A stretch of 64,000 nt of DNA from Cephalopachus bancanus (Eukaryota; Chordata; Mammalia; Primates; Tarsiidae): NCBI GenBank assembly GCA_027257055.1, contig JAPVLO010000133.1, forward strand, positions 2,542,001 through 2,606,000, in the 5' to 3' direction. Below are positions 58,066 to 64,000 of this stretch, in pieces. The number at the start of each line of letters is the position of its first letter. Position 1 is the stretch's first letter. The notes under the pieces were generated by a model. That model was not told the DNA's origin. It ran no database searches and saw only the letters and a list, made by a program, of their open reading frames with translations. Made by a program: the position numbers and the translations under genes.

Positions 58066-58351
58066 ACCAGGTGCAGTAGTTCATGCCTGTAATCCCAGCA
58101 CTTTGGGAGACGGAGGTGAGAGGATTGCCTGAGCCCAGGGGTTTGAGACCAGCCTGGGCAACATGATGAGACTTCATCTCTACATAAATCAAAAAATTAG
58201 CTGGGCATAGTGGCACACACCTATAGTTCCAGCAAGTTGGGAGACTGAGGTGAAAGGATCACTTGAGCCCAGGAGGTCAAGGCTGTGGTGGCCATGAGCA
58301 TGCACTCCAGCCTGGGTGACAGAGTGAGACTCCAACTAAAAAAAAAAAAAA
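58066..58351 (+). mobile_element. Alu SINE, ancestral subfamily
   Basis: Dimer with ggtggccatgagcatgcac (near 58287) instead of the GC-rich hairpin, and 'caacatgatgagacttcatc' in the left arm. Target duplication ga(c/t)agctagaa at 58055-58065 and 58352-58362. Confidence 0.9.
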
Positions 58352-58510
58352 GATAGCTAGAATTATATATAATGTTGAAATACTGAAATACTAAATGCTT
58401 CCTTCCTAAGATCATGAATATGGCAAGACTGTCCACTCTGTCCACTCTGACTGTCACTACTTTTTCTATGATTGATTCAGATTTTCAAAACTTCTGTAAA
58501 ATATTGTACT

Positions 58511-58555
<45 letters not shown>
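58511..58555. repeat. (TAG)n microsatellite
   Basis: About 15 uninterrupted gta/tag units. Confidence 0.95.
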
Positions 58556-58619
58556 AAAGAATAATCATTTTATTATTTTTATATAATAAAATATTGCATT
58601 AAAATCGAGATATTGTTTA

Positions 58620-59870
58620 TCTCATATAGTTTCTTTTTCATCTGTTCTTGTTTTAATGTCTTATTTTATGTGTAAAATAGATATAATCTAGTGGACAATT
58701 TTAACTCCTTTTTTGGTTTTTTTGGGGGGTTGTGATTTCTCAGTTAGGTACGGTTTTGAGGGATTTTTTAAAACAATTTTTTGAGTAATTTTTTTAGTAG
58801 TTGCTCCAAGAATTACAATTTGACTTTAACTTGAAAAAATATACCTCAGACTAATGCTAGTTTAAAAATATAGAAAATTTCCTTTATTATAGTTACATTG
58901 TCACCTTTATGTTTTTATGGTAATATATATACTTCTTTATGGGTGATAAGTCCAAAATGTCATAAAAGCTCACAATTATTTTAAAATATTTTTTATAATT
59001 ACCGTCTTATGCAACTGTTTTTTAATATGTTAAGAGAAAACAAAGTAAGAATATATTTATACTGTTTGTTTACTTACATAATTAATTTCTCTAATGCTAT
59101 ATACATATTTGCATGTGTATGAAATCAAATTAAATTTTGGTATTAATTTCTTTTAGACTGAAGGTTTTTTGAGTATTTCTTATAGATCTACTATCAGAAA
59201 TTTATAGTTTTTGTGTACCTGGGGATGTCTTTGTTTTAATTTGCATTTTTGAAAGAGAGTTTTCCTAAGTACAACATCAGTTGATACTTTTCCATTCACT
59301 TTATTCTAGCTTCTATTGTTTCTGATGAGAAGTCAACTGCTAATCTTAAAATGTGTGGGCCTTTTAAAAAATATGTGATGAATTGACTCTAGTTGCTTTC
59401 AAGATTTTCTTTCTGTTTTTGACATCTAACTGTTTGATTATACTAATGTATAGGTGTGTATCTCATTTTGTTTATTCCATTTGGAGTCATTACACTTCTT
59501 AGATATACATATATAGTTTTCCTCAAATTTGAGATGTCTTCAATTAATGTTTCTGTAATTTTCTCATCTTCTTCTGGAGCAACCACGATTAACAGAACAC
59601 ATAATAGTGTACAACAGGTCTCTAAGGCCTTATTTATTTCTCTTTTTTTCCTTTTTCTATTGATCTATTTTCATGTTTCCAGATTCCCTTCTAATCAAAT
59701 CTGCCATTAGCCCTCTTTACTATTTCTTTTATATATTTCTGTAATTATTGCTTCCAACTCCAGATTTTCCATTTGGTTCTTATATTGTTTGATTAGTCAT
59801 TGTTATTATAACTTTCTTTAAACATGGCTTATTGCCTTCTTTCTGTGTAGGATTACACTGTCCTATTTTT
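58620..59870 (-). repeat. Old L1/HAL1-like element, antisense
   Basis: Blocks such as 'agtagttgctccaagaattacaatttgactttaact' (58797), 'ggggatgtctttgttttaatttgcatttttgaaagag' (59221), 'attgtttctgatgagaagtcaactgctaatctt' (59314) and 'atgtttctgtaattttctcatcttcttctggagcaacc' (59547) follow an old L1/HAL1 element backwards. It resumes at 61247 beyond the MaLR insertion ('atgttgaaaactggacattttag'). Confidence 0.5.
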
Positions 59871-59881
59871 TTTTTAATCTG

Positions 59882-61246
59882 TGTCTTAGTTCATTATTTT
59901 GTTGCTATAACAGAAATACCACCTACTGGGTAATTTATAAATAAAGAAAGGTGTTTGGGTTGATAGTTCTGGAGACTGGGCAGTCCAAGAGCATGGTGTC
60001 AGTTGCTGGTGAGGGCATCCCATGACAAAAGCATGACATGGTAAGATAGTGCATGAGAGAGGGCAAGAGCAAGCCATAAAGCAAGAACGTGAGGGTCTAA
60101 GCTCATCTGTTTGTCAGGAGTCCAGTCCTTAAATAAGTAACTAAATTTCACAATGATAGCATTAATCCATTCATGAGGACAGAGCCCTCATGATCTAATC
60201 ATCTTTTAAAGGTGTCAATATTATTACACTGACAGTTAAGTTTCAATATGAGTTTTGGTGAAAACATTTAAATCATAGCATTCTGCCTCTAAGACCCTCC
60301 CCTCAAAAAAAGGAAAAAAAACTCATGTTCTTCTCACATACAAAATGCATTCATTCCATTCCAATAGTTTCGAAAGCCGTAACTGGTTATAGCATCAACA
60401 CAAATGTCTAAAATTTGGAGCCTCATCTAATTAGATACAGGGGAGACTCAGAGCACCACCCATCCTGAGGCAAATTACCTCTACCTGTGAGCCTATTAAA
60501 AAAAAAATCTTTAAGAAGGTAAACAAGTTAATCAATTTCCAAAATACAATGGTGGAGCAAGCATAGTATAGATGTTTTCATTCCAAAATGGAGGAATATG
60601 CAAGAGAAGAGAGTTACTGGTCCCACGTAAGTTAAAAACCAATGGGAAACAACATTAAGTTTTAAAATTAAAGAATAATCTCCTTTGACTTCATGTTCTC
60701 CATTAAGGATACACTGATTTTGGAGTTGAGCCCCCAAGGTCTTGGACAGCCACATACCTACAGTTTTGCTGGGCCCAATCCACCGAACAGCACTTGTGAA
60801 TGGAAGTCTTATGGCTGCAGCCTTCTCAGACTTAAGTTGCAGGCTGATGGGCCTACCATTCTGGAATCTCTGAGATGGCCTCACCATGGCTCCACTAGGC
60901 CCTAGTGAAAACTTTCCATGGCAGCTCCACCACTGTGGCACGTTTCTGCCTGGGCTTTCAAATAGTCCACTGCATTTTTTTTTAATCTAGGTGAGGAAGC
61001 TAGAGAGTGTACAGAGAGAACAAGAGCTCTCCAAACAGACAGAAAGAAAGAGAGGGGTCAAGTCGTCTTTTTATCAGGAGGTCACTCCAATGATAACTAA
61101 CCCACTCTCACAATAATGACATTAACCCACTAATGAAGGCAAGCCAGCATGACCTGATCACCTCTTAACGACCCCATTATCCAATATTGTTATGTTGGCA
61201 ATTAAATTTCAACATGAGTTTTGATGGGGACATTCAAACCATAGCA
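59882..61246 (-). mobile_element. MaLR (ERVL-MaLR, MST/MLT1-like) element with two LTRs, shortened
   Basis: On the minus strand: 5' LTR from tgctatggtttgaatg (61246) to about 60985, truncated at its downstream side; internal part about 60985-60281; 3' LTR from 60280 to 59882, ending ...aactaagaca. The LTRs share gaggacagag/cctcatga-type blocks and the 'aatatgagttttg' block (60246, 61212). The internal part has blocks familiar from MaLR internal sequence ('catgttcttctcacatacaaaatgcattcattcc' at 60323, 'ccatcctgaggcaaattacct' at 60459, 'cctttgacttcatgttctccat' at 60681). Only about 700 bp of internal sequence remain. MaLR internal regions normally code for no pol; the 137-codon frame at 60528-60941 is not convincing. 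Endogenous, ancient, non-functional. Confidence 0.75.
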
Positions 61247-61560
61247 GCATTTCTCATAATATGTTGAAAACTGGACATTTTAGACAGTTTATTATAAAAA
61301 CTTTGGATTCTGATCTCTTTATTGGTGTTTTTGGGGGGATGTGTCTATGTATTTACTTGCTTGAACTAATATAGTAGCATCTAACTCTCCTGTGATGTGT
61401 GGTGTTTTTAATTCTAAGTCTGATTTCTTAGAAGTTGCACCTGGATCAACAAATCTTAGTATTTGGTCAGTAATTGGTATGAGGTTGTGCTTAAATCCGT
61501 TGAGGCAGTTAAGTTTTGATCCTTTGCTAATGGATCTCTAAGTTGGTTTGGAAATGCTTT
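61247..61560 (-). repeat. Old L1/HAL1-like element, continuation
   Basis: 'gaaaactggacattttagacagtttattat' (61264) and 'agtaattggtatgaggttgtgcttaaatcc' (61469) continue the element at 58620. Confidence 0.5.
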
Positions 61561-61597
61561 TAAACTTTAAATTGTTTACAAGCCTATTCTGGCTTAA

Positions 61598-61606
61598 TAC
61601 ACACAC

Positions 61607-61658
<52 letters not shown>

Positions 61659-61690
61659 CATCATACATATATACATACATTACACATATA
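61598..61690. repeat. (CA)n / (TACA)n microsatellite
   Basis: Mixed ca and taca repeats with a pure core of about 17 CA units (61619-61655). Confidence 0.95.
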
Positions 61691-61825
61691 CGGGGAGATG
61701 GTAATATACTCAACAAATGAATCTAGACAAATTGGACCTCTGTAATGAAAAAACTAATCTCAATCAATATCTCATTCCATATGCATAGTTTGATATGAAC
61801 TATATTTACAGGTTACAGCTGATTC

Positions 61826-62510
61826 TGTAACCTAGTAATATTTGGCCCCTCTTCTCAATCTGGATAGGTTTGCGACTACTTTGGCCAATAGAATTGGCTG
61901 AAGTGATATATAACTTCTGAGATCAGGTCAAAATGGTGATCAGTTTCTGCCCTGATCACTAGAATTGATCACTTTTTTGGTAGCTTGCAGCTCCTGTATT
62001 TATTTCACCATATTAACATATAGACATTGTTTGCCTTCCCAAGTGCCTTTAGTAGTTTAATTCCCAGCATGAGCTTCAGCTCTGCAGTCTCTTCATTTTC
62101 TCTCTCTGCCTGATCTATCTTACACCTCTCAGTCTCTCCTTCTTCCTCAGGAATTGATCATTATTGATGCTCTGAGCTACCATATAAAAAGCCCATCTAG
62201 TTTGTGTCAATCATGGTATAAGAATGTCCTGCCTTAGAAACGTCTCATACCATCTGCCAAGCTTTTTCATGGTATGAGATGGTTCCAGTTCCCAATAGTT
62301 CAAATTACCCCAAATATTTACTTCTTACCATCTCAGGCCCCAAATCATAGAGAAGAGACAAATTACTACCAGTAGGCCTCATCTGAATCCCTATCCCACA
62401 GAATGCATAAGCATAAACATTGTCTGTTCATTTTTGTTGTTTTTTTTTTCTGATGTCCCTAGGTTTTGAGATGGTTTGTTACTCAGCAATAGATAACTGG
62501 AATAAATACA
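61826..62510 (+). repeat. MLT1-type LTR
   Basis: It starts tgtaacctagtaatatttggcc, passes 'ttggccaatagaattggctgaagtgatatataacttctgag' (61881), and ends 'ggtttgttactcagcaatagataactggaataaa' (62473). These are the start and end of an MLT1-family LTR. The middle (62000-62390) is longer and less clear than expected, so a further insertion may be present. Confidence 0.6.
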
Positions 62511-62969
62511 CACAGAAACTTCATCTATATAAAGGTTTCCTGTTCGTAAAGTACAGGGTGATTGCTCTCTTTGCTAACACAGAAGTAAATTGCTGATAAC
62601 TTCAAATTTCATAACCTGAACAGAATGAGTTCTATGTCATAATAGAATTTTAAGCTTACTTAGCTGCACCATTTCCTAAGATAAATGTGTTTTTAAATAA
62701 TTTTCTTGAAGCCCGAAAAAGCATCATAATATCTTAGTTAATTACTTGTTATTTTTCTCTCAGCCCCAAGAAATTAGTTTTTATAATAATAACTATCTGA
62801 GAGGTTTTGTATTTCTCCCCGTTTTTAGTGGTTTTCTAAAATAACTCTGTGGTACTCTAAATCTTTTAAAGAATCACTCAAGAGGGCAAATCTTTATGTC
62901 CACTCAGTAGAGGATGGATCAGAAACAATGGCCAATAAAATTGTTTTTGTAGTTTACAGAGTTTGCTCA
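62511..62969. other. Unassigned sequence
   Basis: No element recognised. Confidence 0.4.
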
Positions 62970-63150
62970 TGTGAGATTTTTATTTGTTCTTCATAACTAT
63001 CCTATAGGGTAGATAAAGCAAGCATTTACATACCCATTTTATAAGTGAGTCGACCGAGGTGCAAAATGAGTGACATATCAAGGTGTCACAACTCTTCACT
63101 AATTAAGACAATATTCAAATTTAAGCCTTACTCCAACAACCTTGAGAAGC
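62970..63150 (-). repeat. MIR SINE
   Basis: 'ataactatcctatagggtagataaagc' (62992) and 'cattttataagtgagtcgaccgaggtgcaaaatgagtgac' (63036) are the reverse MIR core. Confidence 0.75.
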
Positions 63151-63249
63151 TATAATATATTTTGCCACCTTTGTGTCATTAAACATTATTTTTATTTACA
63201 TAAAATTGTGCAAACATCACTGTACTAATCATAAGATGTGATTTCCAAG

Positions 63250-63765
63250 GGCAGGAGTTATACTCATTGAGTACTATGTACCAGTAAGTGTGTTAGACTA
63301 AATACTAACGCCATTTTGGTAATGATAATACCACCTACTTCATTCATAAGAATACATCAGAATGGCCGGGTGCGATGGCTTAGCCCGTAATCCCAGCACT
63401 TTGAGAGACCAAGGCGAGTGGATTCTGAGCCCACGGGTTTGCAGACCTACCCGGGCAACTTGGTGAGACCTCATCTCTACAATAAATCAAAAGCCAGTCT
63501 GGTGTGGTAGCAGGTGTGGTAGCCTGTAATTCTGGCTACTTGGAATGCTGAGGTAGAAGGATCACTGGAGCCCAGCAGGTCAAGGCTGCGGTGGCCAGGA
63601 ACATGCCACTGCATTCCAGTCTGGGCGACAGAGTGAGACTTCAACTCAAAAAAAAGAAAAAAGAATACATCAGATTTTAGAAATATGAACAGATTTTGTA
63701 ATTTACTCAAGATTCCACAACCAATAATAGGTTTAGTTTGAGTTAATGCCCAAAACTTTACTAGA
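63250..63765 (-). repeat. MIR SINE, split by an Alu
   Basis: Left part: 'ttgagtactatgtaccagtaagtgtgttagac' (63267). Right part after the Alu: 'gtaatttactcaagattccacaaccaataataggtttagtttgag' (63698). Both parts read as reverse MIR. Confidence 0.65.
63362..63660 (+). mobile_element. Alu SINE, ancestral-type right arm
   Basis: Complete dimer with ggtggccaggaacatgccac near 63590. A 14-bp perfect target duplication aagaatacatcaga is at 63348-63361 and 63661-63674. A small direct duplication (ggtgtggtag at 63501 and 63513) lies in the middle. Confidence 0.92.
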
Positions 63766-64000
63766 TCCAAAGTTATTCTCTTTTTCTATGCCAGACAGTA
63801 CTATGAAAATTACCTGTGTTAGCCAGTTTTACATGTCAACATGGGTAAGTAACAGTTCCCAGTTATTCAACAAAACACTAATCAAGGAATTGCTCTGGAA
63901 ATATTTTGTACCTGTGATTAAAGTTCATTATTAATTGACTTTAAGTAAAAGAAATTATACTAGACAATTTGTATGAGTGTAATTCACCCTGTTGAAAGGC

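Larger units (their letters stand above)
55075..58470 (+). mobile_element. Old L1 ORF2 (L1M-type), split by later insertions
   Basis: The endonuclease part is seen at 55075-55400 ('cataagacatacattttaaatatcaagatgagtgg', 'tctgacaaggtagatttcaaggt') and 55530-55697 ('caaatagaccacatgctggtctataaaa', 'caatggaattaaagtagaaacaaac'). The linker to the reverse transcriptase is at 56300-57114 ('gataacacaccagcaagtctaatcaag', 'gatgttactacagatactactgg') and the reverse transcriptase part at 57613-58470 ('gaattaatactgatttatg', 'tgataccaaaacttgacaaagac', 'gacaaaaacattcagcaaactagaaa'). Insertions are an L1 (55698-56252), two Alus (56527-56821, 58066-58351) and an L1 3' end (about 57115-57612). A further stretch at 55400-55485 is unassigned. 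No open frame of note survives. Confidence 0.75.

Noticed and set aside
60528..60941. 137-codon open frame on the minus strand
   Set aside because: It lies in the non-coding internal region of a MaLR element and shows no retroviral motif.
61598..61690. Regular repeats that might suggest an array
   Set aside because: CA/TACA microsatellite; no spacers, and a CRISPR array is not expected in a mammalian genome.

Overview
The window looks like non-coding nuclear DNA from a primate. I found no intact protein-coding gene, no exon set and no RNA gene with a function of its own. Long open frames are either retrotransposon remnants or chance frames. About half of the sequence can be assigned to interspersed repeats; the rest is AT-rich sequence I cannot identify.

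Lineage: the window holds a dozen or so dimeric Alu elements, which restricts it to primates. None has a simian AluS/AluY right arm, and none has the right-arm signature I remember from lemur and loris Alus. They form their own series, with left-arm starts reading ...GGTGGCTCAGCCTGTAATCC and right arms ending in a GTGGCC...GGCCAC hairpin. With L1 3' ends of an unfamiliar type, this makes a tarsier the best guess. That is an inference from memory and needs a database search.

Layout. 1-2765: unassigned. 2766-12265: an old antisense L1 carrying two Alus and a full-length younger L1 (4429-10791, minus) that landed inside it. 12266-16780: ancient repeats, an Alu, a free Alu monomer, an internally deleted mariner transposon and an MLT1-type LTR. 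16781-21295: a (TG)n tract, one Alu, and MIR and L2 remnants. 21296-22760: an ERVL-type LTR with the start of its internal region, broken by a three-armed Alu that holds another Alu. 22760-30990: mostly unassigned, with a ~350-bp duplicated segment (25231-25580 and 26977-27320) and old L1 pieces. 31001-37391: a second full-length L1 (plus) with a GC-rich 5' UTR, target-site duplications and broken ORFs. 37402-43350: largely unassigned. 43350-51935: Alus, L2 and MIR pieces and two further L1 fragments. 55075-58470: an old plus-strand L1 ORF2 split by four later insertions. 58620-62510: an old L1/HAL1-like element holding a MaLR element, then an MLT1-type LTR. 62970-63765: MIR pieces and a last Alu.

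The genes do not work together as a system; what can be read is insertion history. Target-site duplications date many events relative to one another. The least ordinary items are a 59-bp segment copied from one repeat into an LTR 2.2 kb away, the ~350-bp duplication that matches no family I know, the three-armed Alu, a 167-codon antisense frame in an L1 5' UTR, and two L1 lineages with unrelated 5' UTRs that share only an AAGATGGC core at their starts.
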